DNA of 64,000 nucleotides from Streptacidiphilus sp. P02-A3a (lineage in GTDB: Bacteria; Actinomycetota; Actinomycetes; Streptomycetales; Streptomycetaceae), in contig NZ_CP048289.1 of assembly GCF_014084105.1 (NCBI RefSeq), positions 7,325,922-7,389,921 on the forward strand, written 5' to 3'. Below are positions 26,029 through 34,036 of this stretch, piece by piece (the stretch's first letter is position 1; each line of letters opens with the position of its first letter). The translations under genes and the position numbers were made by a program. The notes beneath the pieces are model-generated. The model was not told the DNA's origin. It ran no database searches and saw nothing but the letters and a program-made list of their open reading frames with translations.

Positions 26029-27561
26029 TCAGCGGAGCTGGAGGACGCCGTCCACCCGGCGCGGGACCCCGGCCGCGTCCCCGTCGCGGAGCTCCGGCGG
26101 GAGCAGCTCCCGCGGGACGCTCTGGTAGACCACCGGCCGCAGCCAGCGCTCGACGGCGGTGCCGCCGACCGAGGTGCTGGTGCTGGTGGTGGCCGGGTAC
26201 GGGCCGCCGTGGTGCATGGCCGGGGCGACCGCGACCCCGGTCGGCCAGCCGCCGAAGAGCACCCGCCCGGCCAGTCCGGCCAGCCGCTCCAGCAGCCCGG
26301 CGGCCTCCGGCTCGCCGGGCTCGGCGTGCAGGGTGGCGGTGAGGTTGCCGCCGAGGCCCGCGAGCACCGCGGCGACCTGGTCCAGGTCCTGGTAGCGGGC
26401 GAGCACGGTGACCGGCCCGAAGCACTCCTCCAGCAGCGCGCGGTGCTCCTCGCCCGCCAGCAGCGCGGCCGGGACGCTGACACAGCCGGGTCGCACCGCC
26501 TGCTCCTGCCCGGGCCCGGGCTGCGCCCCGGCCTGGACCGGCACGCTCACCCCGGGCAGCGCGGCCCGCTCGGCGAAGCCGGTGAGGAAGTTGTCCCGCA
26601 TCCGGCCGTCCAGCAGCGCACCGGCCGCGGCACCGGCCGTTGCCGAGACAAGTGCCTTCTCCAGCCGGTCGCCTGACGCACCCTCAGGCACGAGGACCAG
26701 GCCCGGCTTGGTGCAGAACTGGCCCATGCCCAGGGTGAACGAGCCACCGAGACCGGCGCCGATCTCCTCGGCGCGCTCGGCCGCCGCCCGCTCGGTGACC
26801 ACCACCGGGTTCAGGCTGCCGAGTTCGCCGTGGAAGGGGATCGGCACCGGGCGGGCCGCCGCCAGGTCGTACAGCGCCCGGCCGCCCGCGATCGAGCCGG
26901 TGAACCCGGCCGCGCTCACCAGCGGGTGCCGCACCAGGTCCACCCCGGCCTGCCGTCCGTGCACCAGTACCAGCACGTCGGCCGGGAGGCCGACGCTCTC
27001 GGCCGCCGCGCGCAGCGCCCCGGCCGTCAGTTCGGAGGTCTCCGGGTGGTCGGGGTGGGCCTTGGCCACGACCGGGCAGCCCGCCGCGAGCGCGCTGGCG
27101 GTGTCGCCGCCCGGGACGCTGAAGGCGAACGGGAAGTTGCTCGCCGCGAACACCGCGACCACGCCCAGCGGCACCTTCCAGCGGCGCAGGTCGGGCCGGG
27201 GCGCCGGGGCGGCCTGCGGGTCCGCGTGGTCGACCACGACGTCCAGGAAGGCGCCCTCGTCCACCACCTCGGCGAACGCCCGGAGCTGGTAGGCGGTGCG
27301 TGCCAGCTCACCGGTCAGCCGTGCGGTGCCCAGCGCGGTCTCCCGGTCGGCCGCCGCGATCAGGTCCGGGCCGCGCGCCTCCAACTGCTCGGCGGCGGCG
27401 CGCAGCAGCGCGGAGCGCGCGGAGCGGTCCGCGAGCGCCGGCAGCGCCGCGTGGGCGGCCCGTACCGCCCGGTCGACGTCGCCCGCCTCCGCCTCTACCG
27501 TGACCTGCACCGACCGGACTCCGGTCCGGGCGTCGACGCTCCACACTGGGACGGTGTTCAT
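26029..27561 (-). CDS. Alpha-ketoglutarate semialdehyde dehydrogenase-type aldehyde dehydrogenase
   Basis: A 510-residue ALDH. It carries FAASNFPFAFSVPGGDTASA, PVVAKAHPDHPETSEL, FHGELGSLNPVV (catalytic Glu) and MGQFCTKPGLVLVP (catalytic Cys). The NFPFAFS/GGDTASAL and AKAHP signatures fit the KGSADH (2,5-dioxovalerate dehydrogenase) group, which oxidises the last intermediate of uronate/aldarate or pentose oxidation to 2-oxoglutarate. The start is the ATG at 27561, with GGAGG 8 nt upstream. It is divergent from iclR, with two candidate operators between, and close to uronate dehydrogenase. Confidence 0.85.
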   Translation of the reverse strand: MNTVPVWSVDARTGVRSVQVTVEAEAGDVDRAVRAAHAALPALADRSARSALLRAAAEQLEARGPDLIAAADRETALGTARLTGELARTAYQLRAFAEVVDEGAFLDVVVDHADPQAAPAPRPDLRRWKVPLGVVAVFAASNFPFAFSVPGGDTASALAAGCPVVAKAHPDHPETSELTAGALRAAAESVGLPADVLVLVHGRQAGVDLVRHPLVSAAGFTGSIAGGRALYDLAAARPVPIPFHGELGSLNPVVVTERAAAERAEEIGAGLGGSFTLGMGQFCTKPGLVLVPEGASGDRLEKALVSATAGAAAGALLDGRMRDNFLTGFAERAALPGVSVPVQAGAQPGPGQEQAVRPGCVSVPAALLAGEEHRALLEECFGPVTVLARYQDLDQVAAVLAGLGGNLTATLHAEPGEPEAAGLLERLAGLAGRVLFGGWPTGVAVAPAMHHGGPYPATTSTSTSVGGTAVERWLRPVVYQSVPRELLPPELRDGDAAGVPRRVDGVLQLR

Positions 27562-27584
27562 CTTGGCGGCCTCCACACGCGAGT

Positions 27585-27600
27585 GTTCCATATTCTGAAC
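27585..27600. promoter_or_regulatory. Candidate IclR operator, site 1
   Basis: GTTCCATATTCTGAAC, read on the minus strand as GTTCAG-AATATG-GAAC. It lies 24 bp upstream of the aldehyde dehydrogenase start and 62 bp upstream of iclR. It has the same 16-bp length and GTTCAG half-site as the site before the PL8 lyase. Confidence 0.55.
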
Positions 27601-27603
27601 GCT

Positions 27604-27619
27604 GTCCACTACGCTGAAC
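27604..27619. promoter_or_regulatory. Candidate IclR operator, site 2
   Basis: On the minus strand this reads GTTCAG-CGTAGT-GGAC. It starts 19 bp from site 1, about two helical turns, so the two sites face the same side of the DNA. It is in the shared promoter region of the aldehyde dehydrogenase and iclR. The second half-site is imperfect. Confidence 0.45.
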
Positions 27620-27662
27620 ACCACCGACGATACGTCTCTCCAAGAAAAGGGGTCAACCCGCG

Positions 27663-28463
27663 ATGGCCCAGAGCTCTCCGCGTCCCGCCGCCGCCGACCT
27701 TCCCGGCGCGGGCGGCGCCCAGGTCAAGTCTGCCGTAAGGACCGTCGAGCTGCTGGAGTACTTCGCCGGCCGCCCCGGCATGCACAGCCTGGCCGAGGTG
27801 CAGGAGGCCGTCGGCTACCCGAAGAGCAGCCTCTACATGCTGCTGCGCACCCTGGTCGAGCTCGGCTGGGTGGAGACCGAGGCCACCGGCACCCGGTACG
27901 GCATCGGCGTGCGCGCGCTGCTGGTCGGCACCTCCTACATCGACGGTGACGAGGTGGTGGCCGCCGCCAAGGCCACGCTGGACCGGCTCGCCGACGACAC
28001 CACCGAGACCATCCACCTGGCCCGGCTCGACGGCGCGGACGTGATCTACCTGGCCACCAGGCAGTCGCAGCACTACCTGCGCCCGTTCACCCGGGTCGGC
28101 CGCAGGCTCCCGGCGCACTCGACCTCGCTGGGCAAGGCGCTGCTGGCGACCCGCACCGACGACGAGGTGCGCGCGCTGCTGCCGCAGCGGCTGGAGCCGC
28201 TGACCGAGCACACCCACACCGACCTGGACGCCCTGCTCGCGGACCTGCGGGAGATCCGCGAGCGCGGCTACTCGGTCGACGCCGAGGAGAACACGGTCGG
28301 CCTGCGCTGCTTCGGCATCGCCATCCCGTACCGGATCCCGGCCAGGGACGCGGTCAGCTGCTCGGTGCCGGTGGCCCGGCTCACCCCCGGGCGCGAGCAG
28401 ATGATCCGGGACGCCCTCTTCGCCGCCCGCGAGCGGCTGACTCTGGCCACCCGGCACCTGTGA
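27663..28463 (+). CDS. IclR family transcriptional regulator
   Basis: A 266-residue regulator. The N-terminal winged HTH (residues ~20-85) is VKSAVRTVELLEYFAG...YPKSSLYMLLRTLVELGWV. The C-terminal IclR effector domain (~95-260) has TIHLARLDGADVIYLA, RLPAHSTSLGKALLA and NTVGLRCFGIAIPYR. It lies between the KGSADH-type gene (divergent) and an unknown gene, with uronate dehydrogenase close by. Control of uronate oxidation by a sugar acid is the likely role. An A/G-rich AAAAGGGG precedes the ATG. Confidence 0.9.
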   Translation: MAQSSPRPAAADLPGAGGAQVKSAVRTVELLEYFAGRPGMHSLAEVQEAVGYPKSSLYMLLRTLVELGWVETEATGTRYGIGVRALLVGTSYIDGDEVVAAAKATLDRLADDTTETIHLARLDGADVIYLATRQSQHYLRPFTRVGRRLPAHSTSLGKALLATRTDDEVRALLPQRLEPLTEHTHTDLDALLADLREIRERGYSVDAEENTVGLRCFGIAIPYRIPARDAVSCSVPVARLTPGREQMIRDALFAARERLTLATRHL

Positions 28464-28494
28464 GCCGAGCGGCCGGTCCGGGCGGCGGCCGGTA

Positions 28495-29670
28495 CTACCG
28501 GAGCGCCGCCAACTGCCGTGCCACCTCGGCCAGATCCGCGTCCGAGGCCACCCCGGCGTGGTAGAGCCGCAGTTCGTCGGCCTCGGGCACGAGCAGCCGG
28601 GCCGGGTCGCCGCCCATGCCGGACACCACGGTGAGGTTGGCCGCGCGGAGCACCCCCGGCGCGGCCTTCGCCAGCCCCGGCAGGGCGTCGCGCACCGAGC
28701 CGGGACCGGTGCACGGCAGCACCAGCCCGTCCGCGCCGACCGCGTCGGCCAGCCCGTCGACGGTGACCCCGGCGTTCGCGCCGAGCCGGTGCGCGGACGG
28801 GTCGGCGTGCAGGAACACCCGGAAGCCGGGCCCGGCGGCGGCCCTGACCGCGCGGACGCAACCGCGCTGCAGGCTGCGGGCGCGCTCGGCGCGGTAGTCC
28901 AGGGTCAGCCCGGCCAGGTCCGCGCCGAGCAGCGCCTGCACCGCTGACCATTCGTCAGCACCGTTGCGGTAAACGGCCGGTGTCACCTCGCCCCGCCACA
29001 CCGGGGCCAGTGCGGCGCGCACCGCGGCGTCGAGGTCCGGTGCGCCCGCGTCCGCATAGGCCGCCGAGCAGACGTCGCAGAAGCAGAGCGACATCAGGTA
29101 CTGCGCGGCGCCGTCCAACGGGATGCCGCCGATCTTGTCGTGCGCGTGCAGGTGGGCCATCCCGTACCAGCCGCAGGACTCCAGCTCGGTCGCCACCGCG
29201 CCCGGACGAACCCCGGCCTCCACGGCCAACTCGGTGCAGTAGCGCACCACTTCGGGCCGGGCCACGCACAGCGCCCACGGATACCGGTCGCCGTAGGCGT
29301 TGCACACCGAGCTCTGCGGAAAGTCGTCGCCCAGGCGGGAGTTGTGCGCCAGCACCACCCAACTGCTGACCTCCAGACCGGCATCGGCCAGGGCCAGCGC
29401 CGCCTCACCCCACGGGTCCTCCCCCGGCAGCCACTCCTGCCGGTACGGCCGCAGGTCCTGGCCGGACCAGCGCCCGGCGGCGGCCGGGTAGTACACGGCG
29501 GCGTGCGGCGCGGTCACCACCCGGGTCACCGGGTGCCGCGGGGTGAGCGCGCGGACGCTGTGGTACGCCGAGGCCAGGGTCACCCCCTGGACCCCGAGCC
29601 CGGCCAGCCGGGCCGGGGCGGCGGGGTCACCGAGGACGTCCCAGGGGTAGAGGAAGGCAGAGCTGCGCAC
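28495..29670 (-). CDS. Unknown protein in uronate-oxidation locus (possible TIM-barrel)
   Basis: A 391-residue protein without signal peptide or membrane segments. Segments look like alternating strands and helices of a barrel: VQGVTLASAYHSVRAL, LEVSSWVVLAHNS and ATELESCGWYGMAHLHAHDK. A CFCDVCSAAYADAG motif and FRVFLHADPSAHRL follow. The CxxC pair at FCDVC could bind metal. I do not recognise the family; a glycosidase-like or epimerase-like fold is only a guess. The GTG start follows GAGGAG. It is divergent from udh and shares its promoter region, so a role in uronate use is inferred from context. Confidence 0.6.
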   Translation of the reverse strand: MRSSAFLYPWDVLGDPAAPARLAGLGVQGVTLASAYHSVRALTPRHPVTRVVTAPHAAVYYPAAAGRWSGQDLRPYRQEWLPGEDPWGEAALALADAGLEVSSWVVLAHNSRLGDDFPQSSVCNAYGDRYPWALCVARPEVVRYCTELAVEAGVRPGAVATELESCGWYGMAHLHAHDKIGGIPLDGAAQYLMSLCFCDVCSAAYADAGAPDLDAAVRAALAPVWRGEVTPAVYRNGADEWSAVQALLGADLAGLTLDYRAERARSLQRGCVRAVRAAAGPGFRVFLHADPSAHRLGANAGVTVDGLADAVGADGLVLPCTGPGSVRDALPGLAKAAPGVLRAANLTVVSGMGGDPARLLVPEADELRLYHAGVASDADLAEVARQLAALR

Positions 29671-29732
29671 GGGTTCTCCTCGGTGGACGACGGTCCGGCT
29701 GGTTGACGGTCTGGAGCGACGCCTTCTAGGCT

Positions 29733-29748
29733 AGCCATATATGTGAAT
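29733..29748. promoter_or_regulatory. Weaker candidate IclR site upstream of udh and the unknown gene
   Basis: AGCCATATATGTGAAT, read on the minus strand as ATTCAC-ATATAT-GGCT, matches 11 of 16 positions of the site before the PL8 lyase (shared TTCA-N-ATATATG). It lies in the 154-bp divergent region between the unknown gene and udh. The outer symmetry is weaker than in the other sites. Confidence 0.35.
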
Positions 29749-29749
29749 A

Positions 29750-29777
29750 GCATCCACATCCTTGCATCCACATCTTC
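29750..29777. repeat. 14-bp tandem direct repeat upstream of udh
   Basis: GCATCCACATC occurs at 29750-29760 and again at 29764-29774, giving a 14-bp period. It is 50-75 bp before the udh ATG and next to a candidate IclR site. It may be an activator or regulator site, or chance. Confidence 0.35.
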
Positions 29778-29824
29778 GATGGTCCCGCTTCGAGGCCATC
29801 GCCTGCCGCAGCCTGGGAGTCCGC

Positions 29825-30670
29825 ATGACCGCACCGAACCCGGCAGCCGCGACCCCGTCGCGCCCCGCGCCCCGCACTGTCCTGCTCACCGGCGCGGCCG
29901 GGGGCGTCGGCGGCTTCCTGCGCGAGAGCCTGCCCGGCTACGGCTACCAGCTTCGACTCACCGACCTCGCCCCGGTGCCCGGCGCGCCGGACGCGCTCCC
30001 GGTCGACCTGCGCGACCCGGACGCGGTCCGCGCGGCGGTGCGCGGCGTCGACGCGATCGTGCACCTCGGCGGCCTGTCGCTGGAGGACAGCTTCGAGAAC
30101 ATCCTGGAGGCCAACATCCGGGGCAGCTACCACCTGTACGAGGCGGCCCGGCTGGAGGGGGTCCGCCGGGTGGTCTTCGCCAGCAGCAACCACGCCGTCG
30201 GCTTCGTCCCGCGCCCGGAGCAGCCCGGGCCGGACGCGCTGCCGGTGGACGTCCCGCTGCGCCCGGACACCTACTACGGCCTGTCCAAGTGCTTCGGCGA
30301 GTCGCTGGCCTCGCTGTACGCCGACAAGTACGGCGTGGAGACGGTCTCCATCCGGATCGGCTCCTGCTTCGCCGTCCCCAGGGACACCCGGATGCTGTCC
30401 ACCTGGCTCAGCCCGGCCGACGCCGCCCGGCTGTTCCACGCCGCGCTGACCGCGTCGCGGGTGCACCACAGCGTGGTCTACGGGATCTCCGCGAACACCC
30501 GGGGCTGGTGGGATCTGGCCCCGGCCCGGGCTCTCGGCTACGACCCGCAGGACGACTCCGAGCGGTACGCGGCCGAGGTCGTCGCCGCCCACGGCGAGCT
30601 GGTCCCGGGCAGCCCGGAGTACCGGTTCCTCGGCGGGGCCTTCACCGGGACGGAGCCGGAACGCCCCTGA
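29825..30670 (+). CDS. udh: Uronate dehydrogenase (NAD-dependent, SDR family)
   Basis: A 281-residue extended SDR. It has VLLTGAAGGVGGFLRESL (NAD-binding Gly motif), IVHLGGLSLEDSFENIL, VFASSNHAVGF, YYGLSKCFGESLA (catalytic Tyr-x3-Lys) and SIRIGSCFAVPRDTRMLSTW. The last segments closely match the known Agrobacterium uronate dehydrogenase as I recall it. It oxidises D-galacturonate or D-glucuronate to aldaro-lactone, the first step of the oxidative pathway whose last step fits the nearby KGSADH-type enzyme. The ATG at 29825 follows GGGAG. The N-terminal ~12 residues are a low-complexity extension. Confidence 0.88.
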   Translation: MTAPNPAAATPSRPAPRTVLLTGAAGGVGGFLRESLPGYGYQLRLTDLAPVPGAPDALPVDLRDPDAVRAAVRGVDAIVHLGGLSLEDSFENILEANIRGSYHLYEAARLEGVRRVVFASSNHAVGFVPRPEQPGPDALPVDVPLRPDTYYGLSKCFGESLASLYADKYGVETVSIRIGSCFAVPRDTRMLSTWLSPADAARLFHAALTASRVHHSVVYGISANTRGWWDLAPARALGYDPQDDSERYAAEVVAAHGELVPGSPEYRFLGGAFTGTEPERP

Positions 30671-30744
30671 GCACCGGCGGCTGCGACTACGGTGGGCGGT
30701 ACGCGCGGGCAGAGCCGGGCCGAACCGAACCTTGGAGGGACACC

Positions 30745-32079
30745 GTGTCCTCAGTCCTCACCCCGGGCGGCAACACGCCGCTGACCAGCAGCCGAGTGAC
30801 CGTGGACGTGGCTGCCGCCAAGGCGCTGGACGTGTCCGCGCTGCTGGTCACCGCGAGCGGCAAGGTCCGCTCCGACGCCGACTTCGTCTTCTTCAACGCG
30901 CCGGAAGGACCCGGCGTGCGCTACTCCACCGCCGGGATAGTGGTGGACACCGGGCTGGTGCCGAGCGAGATCGACCGGGTGGTGGTGACCGCGAGCCTGG
31001 ACGACGCAACGGCGACCTTCGCGGGCACCGAGCCCACCGCGACCGTCCGCGACAGCGCGACCGGCGAGGAGCTGGCGGTCTTCACCCCGCCCCGGCTGAG
31101 CCTGGAGACGGCGCTGGTCGTGGTGGAGCTGTACCGGCGCGGCGGCCAGTGGAAGCTGCGCGCGGTGGGGCAGGGGTACGCGAACGGCCTGGCCGGAATC
31201 GCCACGGACTTCGGCGTCAGCGTCGACGACCCCGACCCGACCCCCGCCGCCGAGCCGCCGGTGACCCCGCCCCCGGGCTTCGGGCCGCCCGTCGGCTACG
31301 GCGACGCGCCCGGCTACAGCGCCCCGCCGGTCCAGCCGCCCGCCCCCTCGCAGGGCTGGATCCCGACCTCCGTGCCCGTGGCCGGAGCCGGGCCCGAGCC
31401 CGCCGCCTGGCAGCCGCCCGCGCCCTCGTCCCTGCCCGGCGGCCCCCAGCAGTACGCCGCCCCGACCCCGGCAGCGGCTCCGGCCGCTCCGGCGTCCGAC
31501 GGCCGGGTGACCCTCGACAAGGGACGGGTCTCGCTCACCAAGGGCGGCTCGGTCTCCCTGGTCAAGAACGGCGCCCCGATGCTCACCTCGGTCCGGATGG
31601 GCCTCGGCTGGGAGCCCGCCTTCGGTGGCCGGGACATCGACCTCGACGCCTCCGTCATCGCCTACGACAGCAGGCGCAAGGAACTGGACAAGGTCTGGTT
31701 CATGCACCTGCACGCGTTCGACGCGGCGATCCAGCACGCCGGGGACAACCTCACCGGCAAGGGCGCGGGCGACGACGAGGCGATCACCGTCCACCTGCAG
31801 TCCCTGCCCGCGCAGGTCACCGGCCTGGTCTTCACCGTCAACTCCTTCAGCGGGCAGCGCTTCACCGACGTCGCCAAGGCCTACTGCCGCCTGCTGGACG
31901 CCACCAGCGGCGCGGAGCTGGTCCGCTTCGACCTCACCCACGCCGAGCCGCACACCGGCGTGCTGATGTGCAAGCTGGTCCGGATGCCGAGCGGCGAATG
32001 GGTGATGACCGCGCTGGAGGAGTACGTGGACGCCAAGACCGTCCGCGGCATGGTGAAGCCGGGCGCCCACGCCCTCTGA
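30745..32079 (+). CDS. Tandem TerD-domain stress protein
   Basis: A 444-residue protein with two TerD-like domains. Domain 1 (~3-160) has ADFVFFNAPEGPGVRY and LVVVELYRRGGQWKLRAVGQGY. A Pro/Ala/Gly linker of ~90 residues follows. Domain 2 (~255-440) has LGWEPAFGGRDIDLDASVIAYD, GDNLTGKGAGDDEAITVHL and FTVNSFSGQRFTDVAKAYCRL, with the acidic calcium-binding residues. TerD proteins are linked to tellurite and other stresses, often around membrane-associated complexes. The GTG start follows GGAGGG. It is a single-gene unit here. Confidence 0.88.
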   Translation: MSSVLTPGGNTPLTSSRVTVDVAAAKALDVSALLVTASGKVRSDADFVFFNAPEGPGVRYSTAGIVVDTGLVPSEIDRVVVTASLDDATATFAGTEPTATVRDSATGEELAVFTPPRLSLETALVVVELYRRGGQWKLRAVGQGYANGLAGIATDFGVSVDDPDPTPAAEPPVTPPPGFGPPVGYGDAPGYSAPPVQPPAPSQGWIPTSVPVAGAGPEPAAWQPPAPSSLPGGPQQYAAPTPAAAPAAPASDGRVTLDKGRVSLTKGGSVSLVKNGAPMLTSVRMGLGWEPAFGGRDIDLDASVIAYDSRRKELDKVWFMHLHAFDAAIQHAGDNLTGKGAGDDEAITVHLQSLPAQVTGLVFTVNSFSGQRFTDVAKAYCRLLDATSGAELVRFDLTHAEPHTGVLMCKLVRMPSGEWVMTALEEYVDAKTVRGMVKPGAHAL

Positions 32080-32179
32080 ACACGCCCCCTGCGCGCGCCC
32101 CCGGGACCGCCCGCATTCCTCATACGACGTTCATGCTGGTCCGCACGGGATTGTCAGTGCCCACTGCGAAGATGAGCAG

Positions 32180-32485
32180 GTGTCAGCGAACCGGTTCCCG
32201 GCGGAGCTCGTGCGTGCCCAGCAGCAGGTGTGGGCGTACGAGGCGGCTTCGCGTGCCTTCGTCCTCGACGGTCCGGACAGCCCGGTCGGCTGCTGGCCGC
32301 TGCCCCGGCAGACGGAGTACCGGCGGCTGCGGGAGTCCCTGCGCCAGGCCCGGCAACAGGTCGAGCGGCATCCGCTGACGGCCGCCGCCATCGCCGACCA
32401 CCGCTGGTCGGCGATGGCCCGGGCGCTGGCCCGGACCGCCGCCGACGCCCCGCCCGCCCCGGCGCCGGAGCGCACGGCAGCCTGA
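32180..32485 (+). CDS. Small hypothetical protein
   Basis: A 101-residue, mostly helical, basic protein (FPAELVRAQQQVWAYEAASRAF, YRRLRESLRQARQQVERH). There is no signal peptide or known motif. The GTG start has only a weak AG-rich site. Composition and third-position GC look coding. It ends with an Ala/Pro tail. Function unknown. Confidence 0.5.
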   Translation: MSANRFPAELVRAQQQVWAYEAASRAFVLDGPDSPVGCWPLPRQTEYRRLRESLRQARQQVERHPLTAAAIADHRWSAMARALARTAADAPPAPAPERTAA

Positions 32486-32538
32486 CCCGCGGCCGCTCGT
32501 GCGCCTCCGGGAAGGCCGCGCCGTGCCGACGGGCCGGA

Positions 32539-33021
32539 TCAGCGCTCCTGCGGCTCGCCGATGGCGCGGCTCCAGAGTGCCGCGATCGTCCTGGCCTCCT
32601 CGTCGAGCTCCAGCTGGTGCGCCCGGGTCGACAGGACTCCCGGCAGCACCGTGCACCGCCGCGCCGCCCCGGACTGCTCCACCACGCACACCTGGCTGCG
32701 CCCGCCCCCCGGCCGCACCACCCCGACCGACCGGATGTCCGACCAGGCGATGGTCCGGTCGCGCAGCAGCGTCCGCACGGTGATGCCGGACGCGGCCACC
32801 GTCGTCGACCCCACATAGGGTCCGACCCGGACGGCGGCCCGCGCCACCACGGCCACGACCACCACCGCGCCCACCACCTGCCTGACCATGATCCCCGTCG
32901 AGTCCGGCGGGGTGCTCAGGGCCCAGGCGTCGAAGACCAGCGCGAGCGCCGTCAGCGCCCCGAGGACGGACCAGCCGGCCACCCGGGTCTGCCGGTCGCC
33001 GACGTAGATGGTTGCGTGCAT
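32539..33021 (-). CDS. PH domain-containing small membrane protein
   Basis: A 160-residue protein. Two membrane segments lie at ~17-35 and ~46-65, followed by a bacterial PH-like domain: GPYVGSTTVAASGITVRTLLRDRTIAW split around WSDIRSVGVVRPG. This is the arrangement of the actinobacterial low-molecular-weight antigen 6 type. Its role is unknown. The start is the ATG at 33021 (MHATIYVGD). The longer open frame upstream is antisense to the VOC gene and not supported. Confidence 0.75.
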   Translation of the reverse strand: MHATIYVGDRQTRVAGWSVLGALTALALVFDAWALSTPPDSTGIMVRQVVGAVVVVAVVARAAVRVGPYVGSTTVAASGITVRTLLRDRTIAWSDIRSVGVVRPGGGRSQVCVVEQSGAARRCTVLPGVLSTRAHQLELDEEARTIAALWSRAIGEPQER

Positions 33022-33189
33022 GGGGACGAGGATAGTGACGGTGTCCACCACTGGATACGGGCCAACGAGCTGTCTGCGGCCTGTGTCCGGTGCGGGCGGC
33101 GCGCGGATGGGCGAGTGCCGGTAGCGGGATGGCGGGTGAGCGGACAGGGTGGTGGCCGTGGGGGCCGTTCCGTTGTGGAGGCTTGCGTC

Positions 33190-33978
33190 ATGCCCGAGGT
33201 AACCGAACCGTACAAGCCCGGCACGCCGTGCTGGATCGACCTCATGGTCCCGGATCAGCAAGCGGCACTCGACTTCTACCGCGACCTGTTCGGCTGGCAG
33301 GGCGAGGTCGGGCCGCCGGAGACCGGGGGCTACGCGGTCTGCACGGTGGAGGGGAAGGCCGTCGCGGGCATCATGGCCGCGATGTCGCCGGACGGCGGGC
33401 CCACGCCGCCGACCGTGTGGACGACCTACCTGGCGACCGCCGACGTGGACGCCACCGTGCAGAAGATCAACGCCGCCGGGGGCACGGTGCTGATGCCCGG
33501 GGTGGACGTGACGACGATCGGCCGGATGGCGGTCGCGGCCGACCCCACCGGCGGCGCCTTCGGCCTGTGGCAGGCCCGGGACTTCGGCGGTGCGGGGCTG
33601 GTCAACGAGCCCGGTGCGCTGCTGTGGAACGAGCTCGTCAGCACTGACGTCAAGGTCGCCTCGGCGTTCTACGCGGCCGTGCTCGGCATCGAGGCCGCGC
33701 CGATGGAGGGTTCGGAGGGCTACTTCTCGCTCAGCGTCGACGGCCGGGCCGTCGGCGGCCTGCAGGGGGTCGAGCACCTGCCGCCCGGCACACCGTCGCA
33801 CTGGCTGGTCTACTTCGCCGTGGACGACACCGACAGCACCGTGGACGCGCTGATCCGCGCCGGTGGCAACGTGCTGGTGCCGCCGTTCGACATGGTCGCC
33901 GGCCGGATGGCGGTGGTGCAGGACCCGCAGGGCGCCGCCTTCGCCGTGCTCAAGCCGAAGCCGATGACCACGGGCTGA
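33190..33978 (+). CDS. VOC family protein with two glyoxalase-like domains
   Basis: A 262-residue protein made of two VOC modules. Module 1 (~10-125) has PCWIDLMVPDQQAALDFYRDLFGW and GRMAVAADPTGGAFGLW. Module 2 (~140-257) has LLWNELVSTDVKVASAFYAAVLGIE and GRMAVVQDPQGAAFAVLK. Paired modules like this are common in streptomycetes as glyoxalase/bleomycin-resistance-like proteins of unknown substrate. The ATG at 33190 has GGAGG 9 nt upstream. Confidence 0.88.
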   Translation: MPEVTEPYKPGTPCWIDLMVPDQQAALDFYRDLFGWQGEVGPPETGGYAVCTVEGKAVAGIMAAMSPDGGPTPPTVWTTYLATADVDATVQKINAAGGTVLMPGVDVTTIGRMAVAADPTGGAFGLWQARDFGGAGLVNEPGALLWNELVSTDVKVASAFYAAVLGIEAAPMEGSEGYFSLSVDGRAVGGLQGVEHLPPGTPSHWLVYFAVDDTDSTVDALIRAGGNVLVPPFDMVAGRMAVVQDPQGAAFAVLKPKPMTTG

Positions 33979-33990
33979 GCCCCGCGCCGG

Positions 33991-34031
33991 GCGTCCCCGC
34001 GTGCCCTCCCCCGAGGAGGACGCGGGGACGC
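33991..34031. terminator. Bidirectional hairpin terminator
   Basis: A 12-bp stem, GCGTCCCCGCGT / ACGCGGGGACGC, with a 17-nt loop that can pair further (CCTCCCCCGAGG). It lies between the convergent VOC gene (ends 33978) and P450 gene (ends 34037). Confidence 0.75.
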
Positions 34032-34036
34032 TGCGG

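Noticed and set aside
23382-26342. A 986-codon plus-strand open frame opposite pepN
   Set aside because: It is antisense to a clear aminopeptidase with GAMEN and HExxH motifs. Its Gly/Arg/Val/Gln-rich translation is the usual high-GC shadow.
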